A stretch of DNA of 64,000 nucleotides from Codonopsis lanceolata. Taxonomy: Eukaryota; Streptophyta; Magnoliopsida; Asterales; Campanulaceae. The notes beneath the pieces were generated by a model. It worked only from the letters and a program-made list of their open reading frames with translations, was not told the DNA's origin and searched no databases. The translations under genes were made by a program, and so were the position numbers. The DNA lies in assembly GCA_013146195.2 (NCBI GenBank), contig CM028380.1:85190049-85254048 (forward strand), written 5' to 3'. Positions 1-12,122 of the stretch are shown here, in pieces (within the stretch, counting starts at the first letter, position 1; each line of letters starts with the position of its first letter).

Positions 1-1656
1 ATCGGTAGCTCATGTGCATTCATACATACATTACATGGTGTATTGCATATTGTTGGTTTATTGTTTGATTGGGGATAAAGCCCCAATGAGATGCTGGTTT
101 GTGGTATTGTTTGATTTGTGAATTGCGGTAGGTAATCACACATGGTTTAATGGATTCTTGTGTAGTCTATATATTTATAGGACTATACTATATATAAAGA
201 GCATTGAGGATGAATTTGTGTTACGATGATAGTAACCAATGGTTTTATGGGGTTACGGTTTTGTCGGCCTATATTAAGAGCCGGGGTATGAATATTCGTA
301 TATATATGTATATATATATGAAGCATGAATTGTATGATGATATTTATTGGTTTGATATGATACTTGTATATCCTATGGGGATATGTTTAAGGTGATGAAT
401 AATATACATCTATAATATTGTATATGATTATTATGCGAGTAGGATACACTCGGTAAGTGCGAAGGTTAAGTATTACGATCTATGGGTTGATTTTAGTGCG
501 TGAACAAGTATGATGTTTCACCACAATTTTGTTGAAGTTTTGGTGTTTTGGGGACGTTAGAATATACGTCGGTTGTAGCCTTGGTCTAGAGCTTAAGAAA
601 GGTTGGATTTGTGAAGTATAGACGTTACGACTACTAGTAGCCGAGTCGATACGTGGTGACTTCTAGCGAGTTTTCATGGTTGCGTGCTAGGTGCACGAGT
701 TTTGTGGTAAAATATGGTTGTTGTTTGTCAAGGTAATAGACCTTGTTACTTGGCTTGATTTTCATTCGGTTATGTGCATTAGTTGTAGGGAACACCTACT
801 TGATGCATCTACATTGTAGTATATTAAATTCTCATTTCATAAATTGTTATCTCATGCTCATTCATTTCCTTAGCGTAGGAGACTATTGAAGGATGCTTAA
901 AACCTTTTTATCATGAACCTTCGCATCCTTGCAAGCTTTTGAATATCCAATTTAGCCGGTACCCTAAATTGGTGATCAAAAGTGATCGTTGTTGGACTAG
1001 GATTGGTATGAATTGTGGTAGAAATCGACTATACCCATTACCAAAAGGAATGGACCTAAATGAAAAGAATTTTCAAAACATTTCATTGTTGTGCTCTTAT
1101 GTGTTTTACCGCGATAGGGAGATCGCGAGTATTATTTGCGTGGCTTGAAATGTCGGCTTGATTGTCTCGATTTGGTTGAAAATTGCTCTATAGGCAATTA
1201 TTACTTCTTGTGACTTAAGGTGCATTATGCACGAATTTTATGATGTGCCGGAACAAATAGTTTCCGTAGTTGAAGGTTATGATGTGCTTGAACTTGTTTC
1301 ATGTTAAGCGTTGGGGTTTGTGTACGAGATTTGGTTAGTATTGTTCATATGTGTTTCGCGACTCAAATATGAGTCATATTATTTTCAATCTAAAGAGTTT
1401 AATGTTGTTGTGCCTATTAAGAGGTTTGAAACCTGAGTTTGGGATCACGGTAGTTTGATCCTCATATACTTGGTTTGGTTATTGTGATGGTAGACTCGGA
1501 GGCGGAGTCTAGGTTTATGGTTTTTGAGCATCAGTGTTCACTCGAGGATTGTGAGACACCGTAGTGGTGTCTGGGTATTTCATGTTGGGATTATGACCTA
1601 GCATTGGTTTGAGATACGGTTTAGAATTCGGGACGAATTCTTTTTAAGGGAGAGGA
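1..1656 (+). mobile_element. Non-coding 3' internal region of a giant-LTR retrotransposon (LARD-like)
   Basis: This stretch leads directly into a polypurine tract and an LTR, so it is the 3' internal part of an LTR element whose 5' end lies outside the window. No gag or pol similarity is readable in any frame and stop codons are dense. The last ~40 bases (a GGGACGAATTC-type run, then T-rich, then purine-rich) look like the 3' end of Tekay/Del chromoviruses as I know them. A non-coding interior with a ~4.2-kb LTR fits a large retrotransposon derivative (LARD). That is inference, because only 1.6 kb of the interior is visible and coding domains could lie upstream. Confidence 0.6.
1646..1656 (+). 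other. Polypurine tract of the giant-LTR element
   Basis: An 11-base all-purine run (AAGGGAGAGGA) lies immediately before the TG that opens the LTR. This is the expected place and composition for the plus-strand primer in reverse transcription. Confidence 0.8.
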
Positions 1657-4600
1657 TGTAAGATCCGATTCGGTTAGCTTGAATTGCGTGCAATGCTCGC
1701 ATTTCCTTCTTTGGTTGATTGCTCGTTTGGTTTGTGAGAGAGTCTAAATGTGTATGAGAGATCACATTAAGACTAAAACACTTTTAAGAAATGTCATATA
1801 GTGGTTGACTTGTTAAAGTCAAAAGTCGTAACCCGGCGATAGTCGAAATGCGAGCGATTGAGAGTTTATTCGGGTTTTGTGTTCGGACCTCGATTTGGTC
1901 CCAGATCTTTACATGATGATTAAATAACATGTTTAGATGTGTTAGACTTCTAATTGGATGTATTCCATAAGTCTCGTGAAGTTTTGGCCTCGAGAATAGC
2001 AATTCTCCTTATCGCGTAGTTTGAGATTGAGCCGAGGCGAGCGTCTCGTCTTTCGGGAGCTTATTTCTCCTATCATTTGTTTATCATTTGAGAGGCATTC
2101 AGGCCTATTTTGTAGCCCTTAATAGGTGTTTACAATCATGGGTTATTACCCGTCGGTTTGCGGTTTCATTCGGCGTTTAGATAGCAAGTTGTTACGTCTT
2201 GCGTCGGTTTTGCCCGGGTTGTTTCGGTGTTGTTTATGGGAGTCTAGACCTACTTTAAAATTGGTTTGAGACTTGGATTGGATTAGTTTAATGTTTGAGG
2301 ACTTTAAGGGTTCAATTGTGAGCCATTTCGAAGCTTTAAGGCTCGAGGATGCATGCGAGCGACCAGAAACGAGCAAGGAAGCAAGAAAAAGGGAAGGAGT
2401 GTAAGGAGGATGCGCTCGCATCACTCATATGATGCGACATGGGTCCAGCATTACGGGATTTTTGCATCCATTTGTCAATTTTGACCAATTAAACCCATTC
2501 TAAACCCAACTTAAACCCACCTACTTAGCCTAATACTAGTCCTAATCATTATTAGTGAGATTAGGGGTTGATTAGTGGGTGATTAAGAGGAACTAATCCC
2601 CATATAAAAGAAAATCAGCATACTCTCTCATTTGTTCGGCAGACTTCTCCGTCTTACAGCATGAGAGAGCTGAGAAGAGGCGATTTCTAGGGCTTGAAGG
2701 CTCGTCCTTGGAGGCCAGCTAGGGGCTTCTTCCCCATTTCACACCTTGAGTTTGAAGAGAGATTGAAGAGCAACCTCACCTCTTGAATTTCGGGAATGGC
2801 GCTTGTAGGGGCTGTGATAAGGTAAGTTTCTACCTTAATTCTCTTGCTTTTGGGCTCCATTGACCCTAGGGAAACAATCATTTGTGCTATGTGAGGTCAA
2901 TGGAAGCCATTGTTAGGGTTTGTAGAGAAGCATGAACCCTAGGTTTTCAAATTGATGATAGAATTGGATTGACCTATGTGAGACCATGATATATGTGAAA
3001 TTCATGTTCTAACTAGTCTATTGAACTTGGTTATGTTGATTATCCATGAGTTTTGATGTTGGTTTGGTTGAGATACTTGGAGGGTGTTTTGCCCAAATTT
3101 GGTTTAGCTTGCAAAATTATTAATGTGAGCTTGATTACTATGTTTTATATGCTTAATAGAGTATATTAAACTAGGTAGTATGATTTAATCATGAATTGGG
3201 AATTATGATTGGTAAGGTGAGCTAAATGAAATTGTGCTCAAAATGATGAATTTATTATATGTTATATTAGTGAAGGTTTTGTCGGGTTTATGAGAGTTAA
3301 ACGAACAGGGATGATGGCTATTGTTGATAGTTATGAATATAGGGAAATTGAGACCCATGGCTTCTATGCCCTAAAATTTTAGAAAGGGTAGATTAGGACT
3401 CAGCGGAGTCATTATAAGTTCGATTATGTGCTAATTGAACTTGGGTTGAAATCCTACGATGATTGGATTTCGTTTGGTTAATGGAGGGAAGAACATAGCT
3501 TCCAAACTTTAAATGGTTGGTGATTGAGATGTGTTTTGTGGATTTTAAGTCTTGGGAATTAAGCCGAATGACTATTGAGATTTGGTTGTAAACCTTAAGA
3601 AATTATTACGGTGTGAATTTATAAAACACATAAAGAATGAAATGTGTTAGTAAGACTCAACGAATCGTAATAAGGCCAATAAAATGATAAAGAGCCTTGG
3701 GTTGAAACCCTACAATGTTTGGGTTTGCTTGGGTTGTGTTTGTGCACAGGGTTTTTGGTTTGTGTCCTATGGCGACACTTATGTTATGAAGATTTATTAG
3801 AAATATTTTAAGCATGCTTGTTAGAGCATGGGACAATAGAGACCCACATAAGGTCACGAGATTATTTAAGAGAAGATTAAGAGAGAATCCTCTTCTCAAG
3901 GATTTTTGTTGCGTGTATATGAAAACAATTGTGAGAAGTGACTACGGAGTAGTCATGATGTTTTAAGTATGGTGTTGGTGTTATCGATCATGTATGACGA
4001 TTAGGACTATGATTGAGTCCGGTGTACTTAAAATAGAGACTAAATAATAAGTCTTGAATTGTGGATATTTGGAGACTAGCGTAGTAGTCTTGGTTTGGTT
4101 TGAGTTGAGGATTATGGAAGACCTCACATTATATTTTATTAAGCTTGTAAGCTATACTTGAATGGGTTAATGACTTGAGGAATAATGAATACCTCAATAA
4201 AGTAGTTCTTGAACTAAACTTGTAAGTTAGTTGAACACAATGGTTATATGCAAATATATGCATTGTTCATGATGTTTGGTAGAGCATTATGTCCTACTTG
4301 ATTTTATGCAATTATATGCATGGTTTATGAGATTTCGTAGAGCATTATGTCCTACGTGGTTATATGCAAATATGTGCATGGATTATGGGATTTTGTGGAG
4401 CATTATGCCCTATTTGTTTATGTGCAATTATGTGCATGGTTTATGAGTTGTTGTAGAGCATTATGTCCTACATGATTTAATGAGTCCGATAATAATGAAT
4501 TTGGTCTCATTGGTTTAGACAAGTAAATATCTACTTGATGTTTGGTTTAAAGTCCGGCGGGTGGCGGGTTTGGTTGTTGTGTCGGCAATGGGACGATTCA

Positions 4601-5851
4601 TAGTCCTTTGGGAACAATCGCTATGAATCGTTGCATTGGGTCCTTTTCTCCTCACTATTTGGCCAATAGTGGGATGTGATCTCGAGTTATGCCATCTAGC
4701 GACATCGAGCTCTCATTTCTCATCCTAGGTTGGATGAATGTAGAGTACTCATTAAGGGAAGCGATGAGTTGAGATTATTTGGGGAGAAACCCCGGGTATG
4801 ATTGATTGGGAATTGAGCCGGAATCATGGTTTGAGATTTGATCTCATGGTAAGTTGGTTGGGTTTTGAACCGGATTTGATTGTAACGGTTCGATTCGTTC
4901 TTGTTACACATGTTTATTTATGAGCATTTATATGAAAGATAAAATGCTACTTGATTTATGTGAGTTTATGTGCTTTAAAAATTAAGTACATGTTTCATGA
5001 TGGTATACTAGCATGATACCATGATTTTATATGATTGTGCATTTATGCCATGCCATGTCATAATATGCCACATGTTGCCTTTAGAAACTTACTGGGTCAT
5101 TATGACTCACTCCGTGTGATTGTTTTCCCTAGTGTGTGCGGTGATCCCGTTATGCAGCCCGGATAACGACTTTTAGCGGTGGTCTTCCAAGTCAAAAGCT
5201 TGGAGTTATTTATTATTATGTTGTATTTATTGTGAGGTTCGAATGTAAAGTTATGTAGACTTTACTTGGGTAGATTGTAGTGTTATATTATGGTTGTGTA
5301 TTTGGGAGCCGGTTGTATTGCCGAGCATTTGTACCCTTAGTATTTATTTCCTTTGTTGTTTCGAGCATGTGTGGCTCGTTTATTCTAGTTGTGGTATATT
5401 GTTGTTCCTACCTCCGATAGTTTTCGTCGTGAGGTTTGGTTGGTGGTTTAGCATTGATTATATGGTTATAGTGAATTGTTCCTCCGGCATGTTATAGCCG
5501 TTGAGTGTTGTTTATCAGGTTGGGATTTTGTGCATTTGCCGGCCTTGGTTGCCGATGGTTTGTTGTGCGTGTCTAATGTTGCGTCACGCGTCGAATTTTG
5601 GGCCGAGATTTACTATCTCTTTGGTTGTTTATATTTAGGAGCTTGATAGCTCGGGTCCCATTATGGTTTTGCTTCCGCGGTTTTGGTTTTATTTTCCGTA
5701 TTGCCGTTATGGCTTTACCTTCTGTCGTTGAGCTTGTTGGCTCGTCTTTTGACTCGCACCATTTTACTTAGCAGGTGCTTGTCTGTCTCTTAGTTTGTCC
5801 TGATGGCACGACCTTGGGATCTCGTATGGAGATCCGGGTCGGGTCGTCACA
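1657..5851 (+). repeat. 3' LTR (~4.2 kb) of the giant-LTR element, family A
   Basis: The LTR begins TGTAAGATCCGATTC after the polypurine tract and ends GGGTCGGGTCGTCACA, giving TG...CA termini. A second copy in inverse orientation at 23426-27735 matches along its whole length, confirming both ends. It contains four ~58-bp tandem repeats around 4258-4490 and a palindrome-like GGGTCATTATGACTC motif near 5094. No coding region is recognisable. The LTR is very long for plants; comparable lengths are known in Tekay/Del and LARD elements. Confidence 0.85.
4258..4490 (+). repeat. Four tandem ~58-bp subrepeats inside the LTR
   Basis: The word GAGCATTATG recurs near 4282, 4340, 4398 and 4456, a regular 58-bp step, each time followed by a CCTA-type stretch and preceded by ATGCA/TATGCAT. 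The same array is present in the inverted copy at about 24830-25065. Confidence 0.8.
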
Positions 5852-8800
5852 TTTAATGGGCTTAAGGTAAGCTGCAAATTTCCATAATTTTGTATGCTAG
5901 ATTGTTTGTCATGCTAATCTTCATTAAAGTTGCTTAGATCATGCTAAGGAAGAATTTTATCAAGTTTATAAAATGTTTTGATGCTTCTATGAAATCTGGA
6001 AATTTTTCCATGGATCTTGACTTGATGATTTTGGTCTTGGGTTTAGTTTGAAATATGTTTAGGTTTTGATTTGGAATCAGTGTTGTTCATGAACTTGTTG
6101 GAAAACAAAGAATACAAATTCAGTTTCTGTTTTGGGCAAATTTTGGGAAGTTACTACTACTAATCTACTAAAGGGAATTTTCTAAAAATGTATTATGTTA
6201 TACCTATACATGTTAGGTAACTCTCTGTAAAGTTTCATAAATTTTGGAGTTAAGGAAGTATTTTTAATTAGCCACAAATCGTGGCTGTTCCAGTAACCTG
6301 TTACCAGAAAGTCAATTTGTTAACATGATATTGAGGCGATTATATTTCGATCAATACATGCCTGAATTGAGTATTTTAAAATTCTAAGTTGTACTTCAGA
6401 GAGTCTAGTTTCTGGAAATGTAATATTTATAATATTTTGATTTATGAGGAATATTTGGTGAATTTTCTATGATAGACACTCAGTGTAAGTCATAGCTGAG
6501 AATCAGATTTGTGTCTTTAACTTGAGAGGACCATGACTTGATGAATACAAGTCCAATTGGAGTATTTTAAAATGGTAAACTCTATATAAAAGAGTTTAGT
6601 TTCTACAAATGTAAAATATGTGTCATTTGGATCAATGAGTAATTTTTGGTGAAGTTTGTATGATGGACATGCAGTACAGGCCACAACAGAAAATCAGATT
6701 TCTGACATGAACTTGGAGGGGCTGTATTTTGATGAATACAAGTCCTAATGGAGTAATTTAAAAGTCTAAATTATATTTTCAAGAGTTTAGTTTCAGACTA
6801 GGCAATAATCCACTCATTTCGAGTTGTGAGAAATTCATGGCTGAATTTACAAGTTGACTAAGCAGAATGAGTCACAACTGAGAACCAGATTTTTAACATG
6901 AACTTGAGGTGACTGTCTTTTGATGAATACAGGTCCAAATAGAGTACTTTAAAGTGATAAATTATATTTACAAGAGTCTAGTTTCTGAATATATAAAATT
7001 CATGAAATTTGGAGTTGTGAGGAAATAATGGTCGAATTTATAAATTGACTGGGCAGAATAATCATAACAGAAAAACAGATTATTAGCTTGATCTTGATAT
7101 GATCATAGATTGATGAACACAAGTCCAAATGAAGTGATTTAAAAGGCTAAGTTATAATTTAAAGAGCCTAATTTCTGAATAAGAAATATTCAGTACATTT
7201 TGTGTTGAGAGGAATTTTTAATGGAACTAGAAAGATTGCTGCGCCGAGTGATTTGTAATATTTGAACTTGTTAAGGATTGATTCTGCATACTTGATGAAT
7301 ATGACTTATAAAGCATATAGTGTTTCTTGCCTTCAAGCATGTTCTACAATTGGGTTGTTAACTTGCTATGAAATTTGGATTCCACTAATAGGTGGGATTA
7401 TGAACTTGAATTGGACTAAGGCTTGATTTGATATTAATCAACTTAGGCTTCCATCTTCTACTTGACTTATTGATACGTGAACTAGGGTTCCTAAATGGAA
7501 CGAGAACCAAGCTATGCCTTAAAAAAGAACATAGAAGGGCTAGAAATGCATATAGCATTTACACCCTATTTGGATGAAACTGTAGTAAGGACTCAACGGA
7601 GTCGAGTTAAGGAACAATTTAACCTTAGGAGGATCGTGGTGAGATCCTATGATAATTATATTCCATTTGACTAGATTACTAGCTTTTGGGACTTGAATCA
7701 AATAGAGTGAACAACTTGACACTTATGATTTAGAGACTCAAATGAGCTCATATTGTGGTTTTGTGATTATTGTAACAATGTGCATAATCGTATGAGTTTA
7801 GTAGATCATTATATCTACTTGAGAATTAGTAAGTAAACATCTACTTGTGCATTGCATATAAGTCCAGCTGGCATTACTTGAGTTTTCATGTTGAAGGTGA
7901 GACGATGCATTGTCTTCACGAATTATGGGATTCGAGGTTACAATGTATCGCGTACTGGATTCGGTTTTCACACACCCCTCCACTACTAGCTACAGTGGGG
8001 AAGTAGCCCCCTTTGTCGTAACCAATTGAGCGCATTGTCTAGTGTTATTTTCCCGAGTAAAGAGCTCGGACCCGAGAAGAGAGCTTAGTACTTTGATACC
8101 CGATCACGGGTATCACTAGCACGATATGATTAACAGTTGTGACTGTAGGAGCAATACGACGACAATGATTCGATATCTTCTCTATCCCTTATGTGGCTTA
8201 CTATGGGCACTTATGTGATAACAAAGTGTTAGTTGAACATTAGATTTGATTGACCGTGTTTATCTTGATTGTGTATTGTTGAAATACTTGAGGTGTATAC
8301 ATACTTGTACATCATGATTCTATAAACGATTTGATATGTATATATTTAGATATACATACTTTCACTTGATGATTCTATGAAAGGCTTAATGTGTATATAT
8401 ATTAATATGCACACTTATACTTAATGATTCTATGAACAGTTTGATTAGTATATATATAATTGCATATACTTACATATGATGTTTTTATGGGAATTTCATT
8501 CTAATTCATTTGATTTGTGTTTGAACAAGGAATTACACCGTGGTTCATTTGGATGGTTTAGTAAGTAAGAAGAAATGGCTATCTTGTGGAGTATCTAAAC
8601 GATACGACGCCTCTTCATGGGTTTTTTTTCTGTCATTTATAAAATGACACCATGATTATTTTTATGTTACATAACTATATGTTACATATCTCTTGTAGTA
8701 GCGTACTGGGTCATTATGACTCATTCCGTAATTTGTTTCTAGTTGCAGTAAATTGGTAGCTGCGTTGAGGTCGAGTAGATCTGATCGATAGATTGTGATT

Positions 8801-9483
8801 AGATCGTGTGGTTCATGCTAGTAGCAGCAGACATCCCCGAGTAGTAGTTTGTGGAGTCCTATTTCTTTTTAGCATCGTCACATATATTATGTACTTTTCT
8901 ATTCTTGTGAGATCGATTTTGTAAAGTTATCTAGACTTTACGATCGGGTAAATACATGGGTATTTGTATTGTTTCTTCTTCGGCCGACGGGTTGTATCGT
9001 GCCATTATTCGTTGTTTTAGTATTTATTTCAGTTATCTCCCGGGCGCACAGTAGCTTTGGAGTTTTTCTTTATTCTAAATTGTTATAGTTGTTGGTAAAC
9101 CCCGATATGCTTTAGCCGTGGGTAGTTGTTATTAGGTTGGTTCTTTGTTGAAACGCCGGCCTGGAGTGCCGATGGTTTGTTCAGCGTCTGCAATGTTGCG
9201 GCATGCGAGTTTTGTATTTTCCCCCTTTGAGAGATAATGTCTCTCTTGGTTTCTTTGGCTTTTGTTTTGAGCTACATAGCTTGGGACTTCTTTTACTTAT
9301 TGCTTTCGCTAATTCGATTTTTGAAATATCGTATTTTAGTGCGCCTTTATGTTCATGTTTAGAGCTTGTTAGCTCGACTGTTAGACTCGCACTACTGTTT
9401 AACAAGAGCTTGTCCTCATCTTATGTTTTTTCCAGCGACACGACCTTGGGATTTCGTGTTGGAATCCGGGTCGGGTCGTGACA
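5852..9483 (+). repeat. Giant LTR fragment, family B (3' end intact)
   Basis: The right end is GGGTCGGGTCGTGACA at 9483, the same terminal motif as family A. The last ~1.9 kb (about 7545-9483) is repeated in inverse orientation at 29865-31709, which supports the family and its end. The left part carries a degenerate ~190-bp tandem array. The 5' end is not defined: the segment starts abruptly where the family A LTR stops, so family A may have inserted into it or a deletion joined them. No protein-coding region is seen. Confidence 0.65.
6160..7330 (+). repeat. Degenerate tandem array, ~190-bp period, about six units
   Basis: Variants of GATGAATACAAGTCC recur near 6351, 6540, 6731, 6922, 7112 and 7294. 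Each is followed by a GGAGTATTTTAAA-like word, a GTTTAGTTTCTGA-like word and then an AACAGAAAATCAGATTT-like word. Unit spacing is 182-192 bp and units differ by substitutions and small indels. The array lies inside the 5' half of the family B LTR fragment. Confidence 0.75.
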
Positions 9484-9886
9484 AAACTTGTAGTTTTTGT
9501 ATCATGGCTTGTTCTTGCAATGTATAATGTAAAACTTCTATTTTCACAGTTGGTTCACTTATCTTTAGACATCCGCCGAGCATCACATTAGCTCTTATTT
9601 ACTTTTGTTGTTTCTCCGGCATGCTTAACCGTCGAGGTGTTATAGCATGAACTATTTCGTGTTGGGTTCCGGTTGTAAAGTCGCCGATGAATTGGTATAC
9701 TTGTCTTTAACTGCTATGTCAGATTTAAAAAGTTTTAAAATATTCTGGCCTTTTAGTGCCGAGTCGCGCTTCATCTTCAATGTTGCGTCACGTCGTTTTA
9801 TATAATTGAGTCCTTGCATGAATTGTAGTCCTATTTGGACGGCATGACTCCCGATTTCTCCTCGGAGTCCGGGTCGGTTCGTCACA
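9484..9886 (+). repeat. 3' end fragment of a family D LTR
   Basis: This segment matches, in reverse complement, the first ~400 bases of the complete solo LTR at 58514-61518. Shared features include the TCTCCGGCATG, CGCCGATGAATTG and TGCGTCACGTCGTTTT words and the ending GGGTCGGTTCGTCACA. It is cut on the left by the family B LTR. Confidence 0.7.
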
Positions 9887-9944
9887 GTGTCTATCCTAGG
9901 CATCTCCTTGGAAGGTCGATGTACTCACAATCATCCGACACCTC

Positions 9945-10776
9945 ACATTCCAGATAACACTTGTATGTAGGAACTACGTAGCGGCCCGGCTCTCCATATA
10001 TCCTTATCCTATGTGATTTAATTATGAGCACATATGTGAAACAATGTGCATCTTGGATTTATGTTCTACAGGCTTATGTGACGATATCTTGCCTTGTATG
10101 TTGCATATTGCCATGACATGCATGATTGATAGCTTACAAGTCTTTATGACTTATCCATTCCCCTTTACTGCTTTAGATCTTAGCAAAGCAGGTCTTTCTC
10201 GTTGAGGCTTGCGGTGGTCGTGTTCCCTTGTTCCTCTTTTGGTCCGCCGTTGCAGTTTGAAGAGGTGGTTTAGATGTCCTCTTCCTTTCTTTTGTAATTT
10301 ACAAGGACGACGAGTTTTAAAGCAAGTCATTTAGACTATGCTTGGGAATGTGCTAGAACTTGTGCTTGTTTATTTTAGTTAACTACTTGTAGTATTTTCA
10401 CTTGTAGTACTTGTAATCCGTTTAATGCCGACAATGTGTAAGCCGAGCTTTGGTTATCGCGTTAATTAGTTCACTACGTGTAAGTCTTCCGTTGAGCATC
10501 CTTTTAGCTCTTATTTAATTCTTGTCCATAAACTGCTAGCTTGGGTTCTGGCATGTAGTGTCGCCGATGACTTGGTTTAATTGCTTAACTATTATATCAG
10601 GTTTGAAAAGTTTTAAAAATACCGACCTTTTGGTGCCGAGGCGTGTTACGTCTCCAATGTTGTGTCACGTCGTTTTCTTAAATTGAGTACTTGCATGTTT
10701 ATGTGTTTACTTGTTTCCCTCCTATTTGGGCGGTCCGACCCGCGGTTCTACCTCGGGTACGGGTCGGGTCGCCACA
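9945..10776 (+). repeat. Second 3' fragment of a family D LTR
   Basis: Homologous to the terminal ~850 bases of the solo LTR at 58514-61518 (reverse complement). Shared words include GAACTACGTAGCGGC and CATGACATGCAT plus a TTATGACTTA segment, ending GGGTCGGGTCGCCACA at 10776. The left edge is approximate; 9887-9944 is not clearly alignable. Confidence 0.65.
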
Positions 10777-11175
10777 ATACTGAAACTAGCATGAGGGTGC
10801 CTGTTTTTTGAGCTTCAACTATGGGTGTAAGCTAGAATCGTGGAATCGAATCAGGCGATTTCATTCGTTTTTCGTGTAAGATGGTTCTATTTTGGTTTGA
10901 AAATTCAATAAATCAGTTGTTTCGATTCGCTTTACGATTTTTTCTTTTCATCCTAATTGAACCGACTCGAATCACCTATTAAATTTTATAAATAAATATT
11001 ATAATATATTATGTATATAACTATTTATATACTATACAACATATTTAATGAAAAAAATTACCGTTCAAACCATTCCCAAATTCATCTCTCTCCCTTCGAC
11101 AAAACCCTAGTCGTCGCACACCTCTCTCACTCTCTCTCCCTCTCTAGTCACCGCAATCCAATCCAATCTTCAACC
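10777..11175. other. Non-coding, AT-rich stretch upstream of a possible exon
   Basis: No element or ORF is recognised. It contains an AT-rich run with TATA-like words (about 10980-11040), then an AAACCCTAG word and a CT-rich leader (11101-11150), of the kind seen in plant 5' UTRs. Confidence 0.4.
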
Positions 11176-11240
11176 ATGATTTCATCGCCGGCGGCCCCAA
11201 TTAAGATTATTCCCTTCCCTAATTTCTTGTCGCCACCATG
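11176..11240 (+). CDS. Possible first coding exon of an unidentified host gene (orphan)
   Basis: An ATG after a CT-rich leader opens a short reading frame (MISSPAAPIKIIPFPNFLSP...) that runs into a good plant splice donor, CCATG|GTAAGC, at 11241. The downstream sequence is T-rich and intron-like, but I find no second exon before the RT relic at 11602. It could be the stranded first exon of a gene whose remainder was displaced, or a captured fragment, or chance. The product is not recognised. Confidence 0.25.
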
Positions 11241-11601
11241 GTAAGCTTTCGTTTTGTCCCCTTTATTTCAATATATTTCATCCTCCATCCCTTTTCTTGA
11301 TTTGTTTCTAGCCCTCTTTTTCTTTCTCTAGATCTTGTATCTCTCCTTGATACATTTCCCCCTCCCTTTCTCTTAATCTATATATCGTTCCTTCCCTCTC
11401 GATGTGTCCAGTTAGGTACCTTTCTCTTACTCCTCCAGTTCCAACCTCCAACCTCCAACCCTCCTTTTAGATTCTGATGTGAACCTAGAAAAAAGGAAAA
11501 TCATTTGTTTATGATTGATCTGCTTTTCAACCACTTTCACTTGGATCTAAATAAACTCTCGTTTATATTAGAAATTCATGTCCAATCTGATTTACTCAAT
11601 T

Positions 11602-12038
11602 TTATGGTGGTAGAGCTTGGAGTGAGAAGAGGTTTGCTGGTAGACATGCCACTTTTAACAAGAAGCTTTTGAATATATTGACATTAAGAAAGAAGAAGAC
11701 TGTTGGGTAAATTTGAAGCTTCGATGCCGAAGAAGTAGTGGAGTAGACCCAAGTGTTTTTGATTGAGAATTTGTTTCCTAGTGAAGAAAGAAGGGATGAA
11801 ACATATGTTTGACAATTGCTTGTGACAAGCATGTCATCAACATAGATGAGCACATAGAGAAGGACAGTTTCGTGAGAGTAGATAAAGAGAGATGAGTCAG
11901 TTTTGGATGAGCCAAAAACTTGAGATAGAAGAAAATGAGTGAGATAGTGAAACGAAGCATGAGGTTCTTGTTTAAGACCATATAAGGATTTGTGGAGTTT
12001 GTAAACGTAATGTGGTCGAATGGGATACAAATTTTCAA
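11602..12038 (-). pseudogene. Isolated Ty1/copia reverse-transcriptase fragment
   Basis: The minus-strand frame contains the copia RT signature SLYGLKQ, then the catalytic box YVDDM with both aspartates intact. A frame change follows just after the FSIKN segment, beyond which the LG-HYFFG region is readable only in other frames. There is no gag, protease, integrase or RNase H next to it and no LTR flanks it, so it is a relic of about 140 residues, far shorter than a copia polyprotein (~1300-1500). The lineage is not resolved. Confidence 0.85.
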
Positions 12039-12122
12039 TATAAATTAAACAAAAGTAATACTAATTTTCCGAAAAGTTATCTCCGATAATAATACTCAAA
12101 CAAAATCAAGTCTTAAACAGAC

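Noticed and set aside
4258..4490. CRISPR-like regular repeats
   Set aside because: Units are contiguous with no unique spacers, lie inside a plant LTR and are repeated in another copy of the LTR.
11602..12038. RT fragment as the missing RT of the copia relic at 21942-28004
   Set aside because: Same strand and superfamily, but ~10 kb apart with unrelated sequence between and no shared junction; the link cannot be shown.
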